This document shows, one piece after another, positions 46,302-58,449 of a DNA stretch of 64,000 nucleotides. Every line of letters starts with the position of its first letter. The stretch's first letter is position 1. This stretch comes from Mucor racemosus (lineage: Eukaryota; Mucoromycota; Mucoromycetes; Mucorales; Mucoraceae), in NCBI GenBank assembly GCA_027405735.1, contig JAPEHQ010000018.1, positions 248,001 to 312,000 on the forward strand. Direction: 5' to 3'. Position numbers and translations under genes: made by a program. The notes under the pieces were generated by a model. It had not been told where the DNA came from and ran no database searches. It worked only from the letters and a program-made list of their open reading frames with translations.

Positions 46302-46910
46302 TTTTAAAGCTACAAGAGAAAGAGAGGTTTAATACTCATGTTGCTTTGACATAGGACGGTATTAGTAGAGAGATGGCCACTAGTTCAAATCCAATTTCGT
46401 TTACATGTCAAGTGTAAATTTCTATGCTACAAATTCTTTGAAATGTGAAAAATCCTCGGTGTAAATAATTCTCGAAATAAAATTTGTGTTCATCCAACTT
46501 TTTGCACACATTTGAATCTGGCTAAATCGACATAATCATCGTCTATCTGGAAATCGACAATTTGATGGATGGATTGATGGACATCTCTCTACTACACATT
46601 TAAAACAGTATATTACCTTCTTAGTGATGCTGGAAGAGGAGGATCTTGTGCTTGATGCTTTGATTAAGATTTTACAAAAGCTTTGGGTGCGTTGATCCCC
46701 TATTCCGGATATGAGATGCTGTGTTCCGATCCGGAACATTCTATTAAAAGCATACATTTGATGATGTACAAGTCCCCCATGTATTGTAAAAAGCAAAAAA
46801 AAGAGAATAACAAGCAACTCCGATGTAACGAAAACAACAACTAAAGGTTCTTGTTCATTTTCTCTTTCTACCACCCCACTCTACTTAAATTAAAACTATT
46901 ATATAAAATC
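46302..46910. promoter_or_regulatory. Divergent promoter region between RPL32 and the complex I gene
   Basis: The region holds the 5' sides of both genes and no convincing ORF. A non-coding first exon of either gene could lie here. No specific binding site was recognised. Ribosomal protein genes in fungi often have an early intron in the leader. Confidence 0.4.
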
Positions 46911-47161
46911 ATGGCTGGTTCTGCTGCAGGAGGTTTAGGATTTCACCCACATTTCGCTGGATTCACTCACCGTTTCGTTGGAAAGGCATTAGGTGCCACC
47001 ATGTGGTTCTGGATGATGTACCGTGCTAAACAAGATGGCCCTGTTCTTTTGGTAAATTTATATTTGAATATTTAAATATGTGTATATTAACTAGTTTATA
47101 TTAGGGTTGGAGACATCCTTGGGATCATCACGGAGACGACCATCATGACGAACACCATTAA
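46911..47161 (+). CDS. NDUFB2-like accessory subunit of mitochondrial complex I
   Basis: Two exons, 46911-47051 and 47105-47161, 65 residues. The first exon has a Gly/Ala-rich start (GSAAGGLGFHPHFAGFTHRF), then a single hydrophobic stretch (LGATMWFWMMY). The second exon encodes the diagnostic GWRHPWDHHGDDHHDEHH, a His-rich tail typical of the B2/AGGG subunit. Complex I in the inner mitochondrial membrane is the expected site. It has no long presequence, as in the family. The small size makes it easy to miss. Downstream, its stop and that of the Sfh1/Snf5 gene face each other over 110 bp. Confidence 0.87.
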
Positions 47162-47271
47162 ATACCGATTTAATTTTTTATTATCATATATATATTATTT
47201 TTGAATAAACAAAATGGATGGCTTTGCGTTTGTTTTACCCCACAAAATACAAAAAAAAACATTGCACTAGA

Positions 47272-48613
47272 TTATTGACGACCTCTGGTTTGTCTTTTGA
47301 ATCTTGTTTCTCTTCGCATACGTCTAATCATGAACAAGGAGAATTTAGCACAGAATTGTCGATTTGCAAATACAAAAAAAAAAAAACTACTAACCTAATA
47401 TTTCTTTCTTGAGCTATCAACAATTTCTCTAATTCATCATTTGACAGCATATCCATATGAGGAACCCAGTGTTTAGCCTCTTCGACAGGTCTAAATCCAC
47501 TATCAAGATTTGTTCGAATTTCAGCGTCAATCATAAACTATTTAGCAAGCATGGTTAAATATCCTACAAAAGAGCAGCTAAATCAATACAAAATATACCT
47601 CATCTACCAATTGCTTTTTGTGTAAAAACAATTGTTCTCGAATCGCATGGGATATAATAGCAACATATTCTCCTCCTACACCAAGTTCAGAAGCTAATTG
47701 ACGACTAAATACTTCAGGACCATTTGTTTTTTCATTTTGCAATTCCCATTCAAATTGATCTCTATAATTAACTTTGCCAACTTGTAAATCAAGCTTGCAA
47801 GTAAAATATTAGTCTTTAAACAATATAATTTGTATGCAATATATTGTATTTTACATTGATAATGACTCGTGTATGTTCAGATGGTAATGTAGCTTGACTG
47901 TAGGTTTCAAAATCTATGATTTGAGCACGGATGGAATCGGCAATGGGTTGAATAAATTTATGGATTGATAAGTCAAGATCTTGACATAACATTGCAGCAA
48001 ATCTATCAGGTGTCAAATATTGTTCATTTAAGTTCCATAAAAATCTATCTCTCAATTTGATAGAATCAATATCAATATCTAATCGAACTGGCACCAAATT
48101 CTCTTCAGTTTCTGATATCTTACTCAAATCTTGATTTGAATACACCATTTCATTTTTACGACGGATAACTTTGGGCCAATCTGATGGAGGTGGAGGTGCT
48201 GCAATAGACGGTTTCATAGCAGCAGCATCATTAGCATTCTTATTCATGCTACTACCTTTTTTAGCATCTCTATTTTGTTCATTATTATATTCATCATCCA
48301 TTTCATCGTCATCATCATCATCAGATTCTTCCATCAATTGATCGAATTCATCTTCGGATTCATTTCCTCTGAAACGCGTCTTTTTTGTAACGTAAGATTC
48401 GGGTAATAATAAAGCATTGTCATCAGAATGTTTAAGTCTGGCAGGATATGTAGAAAATACGCCTTGAGTTCTTTCTGATGGCATTATATTTGACATGAGG
48501 GGATAAGCAACCTGAGGATGAAATACCCGTTGTGCTGGTTGCTGCTGATTTTGTTGTTGTTGTTGTTGTTGATACTGTTGCATTAAATGAGGTGGAATCT
48601 GATTATTTTGCAT
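47272..48613 (-). CDS. SNF5/SFH1/SMARCB1-family chromatin remodeller subunit
   Basis: Four exons: 48613-47855, 47793-47599, 47537-47395 and 47323-47272, 382 residues. The N-terminal third is low-complexity (Gln runs, acidic stretch SDDDDDDEMDDE). The SNF5 domain starts at LVPVRLDIDIDSIKLRDRFL and includes two imperfect repeats (the first with PDRFAAMLCQDLDL, the second NYRDQFEWELQNEK and PEVFSRQLASELGV). It ends near DDELEKLLIAQE, followed by a short Arg-rich tail. The length fits Sfh1 of the RSC complex (about 420 residues) better than Snf5 of SWI/SNF (600-900). It should sit in an ATP-dependent remodelling complex in the nucleus. The C-terminal exon of 52 bp was found by frame continuity. 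Confidence 0.88.
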
Positions 48614-49086
48614 TTCGATGAATTGAAAAAAAAAAAAGAGAGATAAAAAAGAGAGAAGGGGGCTTTTTTCTTGTTTGTTTACATGGACAAAAAGGGTGTG
48701 TATTTATGTACAGAATCTACAGTATTTTATGTTTGTGTGCGTGATTTGACAATGTCTTCATGCTTTGTATAAGTAGATCGATGTCGATAACCTTCTTATA
48801 TACGAACAATGTATACTTGATATTGGATCATTAGATTCTGAAATCATAAACTGAGTATAGCTATTCATGCGGACGTAGCAAAAATTATCAAATAATGCTA
48901 TTTTTGTGTAATTTTGGTAAAACAATAGAACAAGCAAAAAATACCAAATGAAAGAGCAACATTTAGCAATCATATTTCATTATAATATAGAGTAGTAAAT
49001 TCAGGTCAATTAGGCATGTAAAAATTCATTAAATGACTAGATTATGATATTTTGGCATGCATAATTATGATTTATTCTTCTATAAA

Positions 49087-51328
49087 TTATGTTGATCTTA
49101 CATTATTAAAGTATTTGGGTGCCGCTAATGGTAACCAAGCAGATTGTATAGCAGAAACACCTCTCACATAATGTTTAGTAGTAAATACTAATTCATTATA
49201 CAAAATACCTTCAACACGTTTACCAAACATGGCAGAACCTGGATGAATTTTGACTAATTGGCTGCCTGCAACACTTTTATAAGATCCATCAGGTTGTAAT
49301 AAAGCAGTATTTTGAAAGAATCCAGTCAAAAAGCATTTCAAAACGTTGTCTGTATCTGATCCACATGTACTATTAGGATTCATATCAATTCTTTCACAAA
49401 ATCGCACCAATTGATCTCGAACTTCTAATGCAATCTTGATGTTTCTATTATTGATAAAATTCTCTTTGCACCATTCAATATCGCCCTTGACTTCCCAATA
49501 TGACTTCAATACATTTAAAAGCGTTAAATGATCTCCATCAGGATGAATAAACTTTTTTCTAGCTTCAGATGCTTGTTCTCTTTTATCAGATGGTGTGAAA
49601 AAGATGGAATCCACAGATAGTAATGAAATAATGGCAATAACTTCCAATGAGCAGCCGTATTCTTTGGATTGAATCAATACTTTGGAATACGTAGGATCCA
49701 ACGGGAATTCAGCCATCTGTTTACCCAAATCAGAAAGGTTACCTTTATCACCAATAGCACCCAATGCATACAACTCTTCTAATGCACGCACCAACGATGC
49801 TCTTGAAGGGCGATCCATATAATCAAATTCCAAAACATTCTCGATACCTGTTGCTTTGAGTGAAAGTACTGCTGCTGCTAAATTACAGCGACGAATTTCA
49901 GGCACAGTATCATCTTCTAAATCCCTAAAAGCACCTTCTGTATACAAACGATAACACACACCAGCAGCTTCTCTACCAGCACGACCTGTACGTTGCCATG
50001 CAGAACTTTTGGAGATGGGGTGAAGTAGCAATGATTCTACACCAATTTTAGGGTTGAATCCTCTTAATTTAGCAAGACCACAATCAATGACATATTTGAT
50101 ACCAGGAATGGTGATACTAGTTTCTGCGATATTTGTTGACAAGATAACTTTACGAGTATTTTCAGGGGCAGGGTCAAATACCTTTTGTTGCTGTGATGGA
50201 GGAAGAGCAGCGAATAAAGGACATGCCAACAAGCGTTGTTGTTGAGGGCGCAATTGAGCAGAATATTCATTAACCAAAGCTGTTAAACTCTCAATGGCAT
50301 CTTGACCTGGCAAAAACACCAGAATATCACCCTTTGGATTATTGACATGTATTTGAAATATGCTCACTAAACAAGCGTCTAAGTAATCTGCTTGAGGTTC
50401 GACTGTAAACATGGTATCCACGGGGTATAAACGACCGGAAACATACAAGATCTTTGCATTGTTGAAAAATTCACTAAACTTTTCGGCATCCAATGTAGCA
50501 CTCATAATAACAATCTTTAAAGGTTGAATCGATTTGTCCTCGGCATGCTTTTGCAATCTCACTTTTTGAATCTTTTTAATCATACCAAACAACATGTCAG
50601 TTCTAAGAGTACGTTCATGCGCTTCGTCCAAAACAATAACCTTGTATCGCAATAAAAGCTCGTCGGATAAAATCTCTCGAAGAAGCATACCGTCGGTAAG
50701 GTATTTGATGATGGTTTGTGGACTAGATGTGTCGTCAAAACGCACTGTGTAACCCACTTTGGATCCTAACCTTGTCATGGTTTCTTCGGCAACACGTTTG
50801 GCTAAATTGACAGCTGCTACTCGACGAGGTTGAGTTACTGCAACGCCGCCTAATTCTTTGGATGCTAATCCGGCTTCGATCAAAAATTGTGGAATTTCTA
50901 AATGTATATATGAGATGATTAGTTTTTGCTCTGTTCTTTTTAGTTTTATGAAAGTGCGCTGTAAACTTACGAGTAGTTTTGCCAGATCCAGTTTCTCCCA
51001 TCACAATTACTGTATCATTTGACTCCAAACATTGGATGATTGCATCACGGCCTATTCGTTCAAATTGTATAAGCTATAAACGTCAAATATATATACACAC
51101 TATGTAAATCCTCATACCTGTATAAATAGGCAATTGCTTTCTAAAAGCCAGCATCTCTTCCTTCTTTTTGATAAAATCAGCATGGCTCAAACGTTGGGTT
51201 TTAGCATTGAATTTTTCTTTTTTGTTGTTATTGTGCTTTCTTTTTTTATTCTCGGTTTTTGAATCTTTAAATTGCCATTCAGCTTCATTTGCAGGATCAG
51301 TTTCTTGAAAATCTACAACTCTCTTCAT
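49087..51328 (-). CDS. DEAH-box RNA helicase, Dhr2/DHX33-like
   Basis: Three exons: 51328-51118, 51051-50971 and 50897-49087, 700 residues. The first 60 are basic and charged (nuclear or nucleolar signal likely). Helicase motifs: GETGSGKTT (residues 89-97), TQPRRVAA, DEAH (188-191), SAT (230-232), STNIAETS, and QRTGRAGR (399-406), then the winged-helix/HA2 and OB-fold regions. The domain order and the short N-terminus fit the Dhr2/DHX33 group. Yeast Dhr2 acts in the nucleolus in 40S biogenesis, but I infer this from similarity only. A GTAAGA occurs nine codons before the called stop and could be a donor, so the last few residues are uncertain. Intron 1 uses acceptor GAATAG, because a nearer one creates a stop. 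Confidence 0.93.
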
Positions 51329-52871
51329 TTTATATTGTTAAATGTGATGTAAGGCAAGTGCAATGCTTTCAATTTTTTTCGTTATTTTTTTTCATGATTG
51401 CTGGTAGTCACAGGCATCTCTTACCACAGTCCCAAATCAAGGTACACAATTGTTGAGTAAAGGGTAAACACTGAATTCTTGGTATTAAAAAGGCCATAAA
51501 AAAAAGCCATACATGTAAAACAGATGTTATCAATTTATTATTGGTACTCTATTATAAAATAACCATAGATTAAGTGCTTGAAAAAAAACCTTGAAAAGTT
51601 AATAATTCAGTTTCTGGCTGTGAAATTTCATTTAGTGGTCCTACCGCATTTGAGCAGGATTTTCGTATGAAAAATGCAGTGTTTGATAAATCAATCGAAA
51701 GATCTTGGCCTACTAATTATTTACAGCTACATTATCATGTGAAAATCATTTTAATTTCCTGATAAATATCATTTTATCCCATTATTTTCTTTATTTTCGT
51801 ACAAAAACTAGCTGAAAACTTGAAATAAACCTATGACATTTGAAGTAAAGCAGCACAAACATTGATTTCATAAAAATCGCAATTGGAAGACGTATAAATC
51901 AATCAAGTTGACTAAAATATCAGTACTGACGATGCATTTATAACCAAAAATCCACTTGAATGCAATAAATTCAATACTCATTTCTAGTTACTCTAGACAG
52001 TTTCGAGATGGCAGAATCAGTCCAAACCATTCCTGAGATTCCGCATTTACATCCTGTTGCATTTTTTTCAAAAAATTTCGACCTTTGAAAATTGAGCGAT
52101 TTTTCAAATTTTCCATGAGTGGTAGTGCGTCCAAATTGATCAAAATCGCTTTTTCGAAATTTTGAGCCCGAAAAAAAGAGATTTCACAATACATTATTAA
52201 TAAAGATTGACCAAAATTCTTCAGGCTTTTACATCCAATTGCTTTTATTGATTTCTATTTATTGTGTTTATTGACTTTTTAGCAAAAAACTGTTTTTTCG
52301 AAAATCCAATTTTTATTAATATTTTTGGTGAAGTTTTTGTTTACAAAATACATCATTAGAAGCGCAATAAAAATATGTACTGGTATTAATTAATAATCTA
52401 CATGTGCTAGCTAGAGTGATTCTTGAGAAATTTGTAGAAAAGTGATAATTTTTTTATTGAAACCTCTTGATTTTCTGTTTTCAGAGAAAAAAGTTGATCG
52501 GACATTGAATTGGTTTTGACGACGACTCATTTTCAAACGTTGATTTGACATGTTTGAAGAATTTTTTTAACTATCGAGAGAATAATCATCATGCCCTTAA
52601 CGTGCAATTCCATCTGATCCAGTGTTTAGTAGATGATTACGTTTTTAGTTTTCAAAAAACTAGAGAAAATTAATGTTCTGATATTATTCGAAGAAGAAGA
52701 ATGAATTTTAGAAAGGGCATCAATGATATTAACTTAACAAACATTACTTGCTAATCGTCATATATTGCCTTCATGCGTAATGGAATGATTTATACAGGCA
52801 TTTTACACATGTTTTGGCTATTCTGCACATATACAGTTGTTTTAAAAGTAATTATAAATTTAATTGGTATT
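51329..52871. other. AT-rich spacer with no gene seen
   Basis: Only short frames were found. Nothing was recognised. Confidence 0.45.
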
Positions 52872-53788
52872 TTATTCATTTAAAAAGATTCGCAAGGTTT
52901 CAGTTTCTTTTCTTAATGCTTCTAATCGTGCTTCTTTCTCGATCACTCTATCTGTAGCGTTTCTTAAAGCAGCCATTGATTGCTCGTACATGTTGTCATA
53001 TTGTTTAATAATTAGGCCAGTAGGTGTCATGTTGGCTAGTAAATGATTGCTAAATGAAAAAAAAAAATATTTAGCTTTTGATGATTAATACAAACAAAAA
53101 GCATTTACCTAGATTGATCTGATAATTTGTAAGGTGTATTTGACATGAAATTCTTGTAGCCAAGTGTACTTTCAGTCATATTTGTGATATCAATTGGTAA
53201 TTTTGCATCTGGTGATTTCATATCCCAAAAAGCAAATTCACAAGTTTGTGTTGATTTGTCGGCAACTGCATTAAGATTAGATGATATGATTGCAATGCAG
53301 CCATGTGGTATATTTTGAGAGTATGATTGCATCCATAATTGATCTCGTACAGATAACGAAACATTTGTTTGTCTTCTGAATTTAAAATACCCTACTATAG
53401 ATGAAAGGTCTTTTTGCTGCGCTTGAACAAGGCTTTTATTGATAATGCCTTGATTATCGTAAGGCTTTTCTTTTAGTATTTGATAGCCATGGATGACTTT
53501 TATATACATGTATATATTTAAATATTAATTGCTGTGCTTTTTATATTTAATAATGAGGCCTTACTGATAAAATCTTCTCGTCTTTCATAAGCTTGTTCAG
53601 ATGTATCATCGTTTGTCAATGTTGTTTTAAAAGATAAAACGCCTAAAAAAAAGCCTTCCTAAATACACATGTAGGTTAGTTTATGTTTATAAAAATTTTT
53701 AATTACACACAATGTCAGTTTTGGAGTTTGCACATTCGTATAATAAAGTGGATAGTACAGTTCCACTTAAGCGAACAGAATAAGCCAT
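52872..53788 (-). CDS. MPN-domain protein of the Abraxas/FAM175 type
   Basis: Four exons: 53788-53711, 53658-53565, 53496-53109 and 53049-52872, 245 residues. The N-terminal half is an MPN fold: SVRLSGTVLSTLLYECA, EGFFLGVLSFKT, then IVGYFKFRRQTNVSLSVRDQ. The JAMM zinc motif (H-x-H with a downstream S and D) is absent, as in Abraxas proteins, which are the inactive MPN partners. The C-terminal third is a coiled coil (QSMAALKATDRVIEKEARLE and onwards), again like Abraxas/Abro1. Those proteins scaffold BRCC36, a K63-linkage deubiquitinase, in BRISC or BRCA1-A complexes. Assignment is by motif and layout. A BRCC36-like gene in the genome would support it. Confidence 0.7.
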
Positions 53789-53974
53789 GGTCTCAGAAAA
53801 GATAGAACAAAAAGAAAACGTAAAAAAAAAAAAAAAATAGAAACAAAAAATTTATTTAATGAGTAATTTATGCTTTGGTGTGAGAAAAGGAAAAAAAGGA
53901 GAGGGAGAATATATTACAAACGGAGAGTGTAGAGTTAATGAGCAGAGATAATCTATAGAATTGAGTTTTTTTAT

Positions 53975-55450
53975 TTATGTCTCAACTTTGAGCTTCTTGG
54001 ATGTAAGAGGATGTTCACTATAAGGATATGTTCTCTTTTCAAAAGATCTAAGTTATAAAGCTTTGTTAGTTAAAAATGTCTAATTCGAAATAAATAAACA
54101 ACTTACCCTCCTGATCCTCCTCCTGGCGGTGGTGGTGGTGGTGGTGGTTGTCCTCCTCCACTGGATTGAGGTCGCACACTCAGTGGCGATGGACGATAAT
54201 CTCTTGCGTTTGATGGCCAATGGAATGCACTTGGGTTTGTAGGTGTAGAAGAAAAGTTTAGTGGACTAGGTAATTCATTTTGTTGATAAAATTCAGGATA
54301 GAATGTAGATGGAGAAGGTAGATTTTGAGCAAATTGAGATGGTAAAGCAGAAGGTGGGCCGACAACAGTAGCAGATCGGCTTGACTGCATCTATTTGGAA
54401 GGTTAATAAAATAAAAAAAGACAAATTTATTATGATCTCTTTACCTGTTGAGGTTGCGGTGGTTGTTGTGGTGGTGGTTGTTGTTGGGCACGTTGGTCAG
54501 GATTATAATTTGTAGGTTCAGGGCTTTCATTTGGAATATGTACTCGAAGATTTGGTCTTTTTGCAGCGTCATTTTTAACATCAAATTCAGAAGAAGGAGA
54601 TGAGATAGGCATAGGTGGAGGCATTGAATTTTCTTTAATTGATGAATGGTGTTGTTGGTGTTGTGGAGGTGGTTGTACATACATTGGTTGAGGTGGAGAT
54701 GGATAAGTCATTGTATTGTGTCCTTGAACTACAACTTGCTGTTGTTGTCGAGGAGGAAGCGGAGCATACATTATTGGCCGTTGTGGTTGTGGTTGTGGTG
54801 CATAATTTGGATTTGGCTATATATAATGTGTGAGTGGGTTTACTATTGGATGAAATAAAAAACTTACCATATACATTGGATACATTTCATAAGGTGGTAT
54901 TTGACGTTGAACCATATTTGGATCAGCTGTTGAAGCATTATAATCCATCATCGGTGTAGAATTCGGTTGATATTGTTGAGATTGAACAATTTGATATGAA
55001 TCTTTTTCATCGCCATCAGATAAATCATGAGAATTATCATCGTCCCCTTTTTCGCTTGCATTAGTAAACTATAGTAGGGTTAGGGTTAGGGTTAAAAATT
55101 GCAAAAATACAGAAAAAAAAAAATACATACATCGTCATTAGATTTACTTTCATATGGTTCATCATACTAAAATAGATTTTTGTTGATAAAATGTAAATAA
55201 AAATGGTTAAACGGTATAGTCATTTCCTACTAACCTCTGTATATCTCATTAAAACTTTATCAATATCTGTACTGGCATACTGTACAAGCTTATTATTTGA
55301 ATTGTTTAAAATGATTAATGCGATTTCACAGTTACAAAGAACACTGAGCTCGTAAGCTTTCTTCATAAGGCCATGCTTTCTTTTTAAAAATGTAACTTGT
55401 CTGTTACGATCATCAGTGATAGGTTGAATTCTGATCTTTTTACGGCCCAT
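53975..55450 (-). CDS. MEF2/Rlm1-type MADS-box transcription factor
   Basis: Six exons: 55450-55235, 55166-55131, 55068-54868, 54816-54445, 54390-54107 and 54047-53975, 393 residues. Residues 1-58 are a MADS domain of MEF2 class: [20 protein letters not shown] followed by [20 protein letters not shown] and CEIALIIL. In yeast, Rlm1 and Smp1 of this class act below the cell-wall integrity MAP kinase. The rest is Gln/Pro-rich, with polyproline (PPPPPPPP) just before a final exon with KLK. No plant-type K-box was seen. Exon 2 is only 36 bp. Intron 2 contains a TAGGGT-type array. The gene is tandem with the MPN gene downstream (186 bp between). Confidence 0.9.
55074..55094. repeat. Interstitial telomere-type repeat (TTAGGG units) in a MADS-box intron
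   Basis: Three TAGGGT/TTAGGG units follow each other next to the acceptor of intron 2 of the MADS-box gene. On the gene strand they read CCCTAA. Confidence 0.8.
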
Positions 55451-55659
55451 AATTTATTAATAAAGAAGAGGGTATATCTGTAAAACTATTAACTAAATGA
55501 AATTAAAAGAAATTATATGTTCATTACCTTTTTTTCTTTTTTTTAAATGAAAAAGAAAAAGAGAAAGGGAAAATAGAAAAAAAAAGAAATAGAAATAGCA
55601 ACAATGTATAAATAGAAAACAAATTAATATTTTATTGGTTAATCTATTTTTAGATCAAG

Positions 55660-56607
55660 TCATGTACTGGTTTGGTATAAACATGTATTGTAAAAGCGGT
55701 TCAAGTCAGACATTATAATACTTCCAGCATTGGCCACATTAAGTGATTCAACTGAAGAATCCATTGGTAAGGACACTCTCAATTCATTAGAAAATGCATC
55801 ATCTACGCCATGATGTTCTGAACTAAGAATCAATGCTATTTTCCTAATAGGTAATGACTCTGGTTTGTTCCAAAACCATACTCCTGTTCCTGGTACTGCA
55901 TTTGAATGTTTTTCTGGGGACCAAATCTCGACATTTTGTGATTTTGTTGGCAACATGTCTGCTACAATTGGCGTAAACCCATTCTTTTTTAATTGATCCA
56001 ATAATTGATTTGAATTTACAGTTGTATGTGGCCAGCTTAGACTCAAACCTCTACTTGCTCGAATGCATTTGTCATTATATAGATCACATGAATGATGAGT
56101 AATTAAGCCCGACTTCCATCCTAATGCCTTGGCTGTTCTTACAAGCGTACCCAAATTACCGGGATCAGATATTCTATCAAACACCAAGATACGATCATTA
56201 TTAAATATTTGAGCATCATCATGATCGTAATGAGGGATTATGGCTTCTGCAAAGATATCATGGTTACCCGGTTTAGATGCTGTGCCTAATATCCGTCTAG
56301 CAAGGTTGATATCAGTCACGTAGTATTGTTGAGCTGGAAACTGCTCAGGCTGTTTAATAACTTGAAGAGAGGGAGATTGAATGTCTGCTTCTGTGTCCAA
56401 GACTTTCTTGGCGGTCACTATCATTGATTTGAGCTTGATGCCCTGGTCACGAACTTCTTGTACGGTCTTGTAGCCTTGTATCATTACATTACCATGGTCT
56501 AATCTATATTGCTTCTTCTCTCTTAAAGCAATAAGATGCTTTACTTTTTGATTATGTTGGCTTGAAAGTCGTTGGAACAAACTTGGCAATTGATATTTAC
56601 TTGTCAT
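55660..56607 (-). CDS. SpoU-family (SPOUT) rRNA 2'-O-methyltransferase, MRM3/RMTL1-like
   Basis: The gene is a single exon, 315 residues from ATG 56607. An upstream in-frame ATG at 56649 would add 14 hydrophobic and basic residues; MTSKYQLPSLFQ looks like a short mitochondrial presequence, so either is possible. The N-terminal part holds a substrate-binding domain (GYKTVQEVRDQGIKLKSMIV). The SPOUT motifs are motif 1 RILVFDRISDPGNLGTLVRT, motif 2 IALILSSEHHGVDD, and motif 3 VSLPMDSSVESLNVANAGSI. These bind S-adenosylmethionine in a knotted fold. Family enzymes methylate ribose in mitochondrial large-subunit rRNA, which is the likely role. Confidence 0.85.
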   Translation of the reverse strand: MTSKYQLPSLFQRLSSQHNQKVKHLIALREKKQYRLDHGNVMIQGYKTVQEVRDQGIKLKSMIVTAKKVLDTEADIQSPSLQVIKQPEQFPAQQYYVTDINLARRILGTASKPGNHDIFAEAIIPHYDHDDAQIFNNDRILVFDRISDPGNLGTLVRTAKALGWKSGLITHHSCDLYNDKCIRASRGLSLSWPHTTVNSNQLLDQLKKNGFTPIVADMLPTKSQNVEIWSPEKHSNAVPGTGVWFWNKPESLPIRKIALILSSEHHGVDDAFSNELRVSLPMDSSVESLNVANAGSIIMSDLNRFYNTCLYQTST

Positions 56608-56649
56608 GAGGTGCCTCTTTTTTTTCAAGGAGCATATGAAAGGAAACAA

Positions 56650-58449
56650 GGTTGACTAATTAACGATTGGAGATTCAAATCATACAATTTTTTTTAGTTG
56701 TTTTTGGGATTCAATTTATTTAGCTTGCCGTGATTTAACCTGTGTGGTAATTATATAGCATTTATAGAAATATGTCAGATTATTAATACGTTTTTTTTTG
56801 AAATATGAAGCCATTTTTGTTTATTAAAGCAGGACAAAGAATTATACAATTATATTTTCTATACCTATAATATAGAAAAACAGATAATGATAATTTCACT
56901 GGTTTCATTTTTTCATTCAACATTTCATTAGCAAATTTACTCCTGTAATTTAATCATTATATGAGTTGTTGCTCCTTTCATTCTCTTTCTCTTTCTTTCT
57001 CTCTCTCTCTCTCTCTTATTTACCGTTCAAAATGCTATTTCTATAAACCTTTTTCAATCCTCACAATAAACCCAAATGACGCTTTTGATGAGGGTTGGGA
57101 TTCCCTTAATTTTATTCTTCTCAAATGCAATTAATTTACGTAAAACTTAATTGATTTTGTAGCACATTGTGGTTTAAATAAAAATAAAAATCCTTGTAAA
57201 ACATTCCATTGGTAACTGTTTCAACCTTTATAGATATACTAATTGTGCAACGTCGCTTAGTCAAAAGAGATATCAGTATGCAAACGCTCCACATTCAGCC
57301 CCCATTCATGTTACTGTAAATTGTTGTGTACATATAGTAACTGTGTACAAGGACACGTGTAAAAGAGCTTAATTTTGCAGTCTAGCCTCATCATTATAGT
57401 ATATATTATCTTTACATCTAAACTGTCAAATCAATTTTGCTAACTGACCTTCGGCTTGTTGTTTATAACGTATCAGCTTGCATTGAAATGTGTAATATAT
57501 GTACTTGTAAGCCAATTGATAGTGATATACACAAATCAAACAAAATATCGTATTAGATTATAATTACATGATTGCTAAATATATAGTTCCTGTCAGCAAT
57601 TTATATATATGCTGTGCCACATTTAAAAATATTCATTCATTCTTTTATTTTTAGATTCAAGAATATTGTTGTTAATTTGATACTGCATTGATCCTCAATA
57701 AGTTTTGTGGCTACTATGACAATAACAATACAGTAGCGTGCGACAAGTTTTGACATTTTTGATAAGCGGTTCATCAATCGGCAAATACAATTAATTAAGA
57801 ATATTGCATACTTTCAAAGGATTCTCCTTTGTGTTCAAGTAATTTTCACATATATTTTTTTGCCTGATAATGTTTTTAAGCATGTAATAATTACTATTTT
57901 ATTTTTTAGTAATGTTCAAAGTTTCGAATTAAGGCATGTGTTTGAAAAGTAGACTTCTTTCTCGAAATCTGTCTTTTTTTAAAACACCGACAAATTCAGG
58001 AACAAATGTTTGTTAAACCTTTCCTGTCTAGATAAATAGATTAATTATTGCATAAGCAACTTATCAATGATACTCTTTGGACTGACTTTGAAGCATATGT
58101 ACCTTATATTGGTTGCAGTAACCCCTTACACAACATATGAAATGAAACTAATTGGGTTAGCATATGCATCAATTGTTGTTTCCTCAAATGATACATTTTA
58201 TTTTTTTCTCGGACATCAAGGAGTTTTTTTGTGTTCATTTATGTTTAAAAAAAGATAAAGGTCATCAGCCTCGAGAGGGGCAGTAGTAGATCAATGTTGC
58301 ATACTACATAAATGCCGAACATTCGGCTAAATTATATCCTGTATTTTCCAGAAAAACCGTCGTTGTGTGACTTTATGAAACGCAGGAGTTTGCTAAAAAC
58401 TCTCTTTGGTGGAAGCACATACAGTTTGTGTGTAAGCGCATTAATCATT
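56650..58449. other. AT-rich spacer with a CT microsatellite
   Basis: A pyrimidine run of CT and CTTT units lies at about 56978-57016. Otherwise nothing was recognised. The open stretch 58312-58449 just before the JMJD4-like gene is in frame but hydrophobic and not conserved-looking, so I treat it as leader. Confidence 0.4.

Noticed and set aside
46370..46392. tRNA B-box-like GTTCAAATCC
   Set aside because: No A box and no cloverleaf could be built around it.
50054..50270. ORFs on both strands inside the helicase gene
   Set aside because: They overlap the conserved helicase coding exon in other frames.
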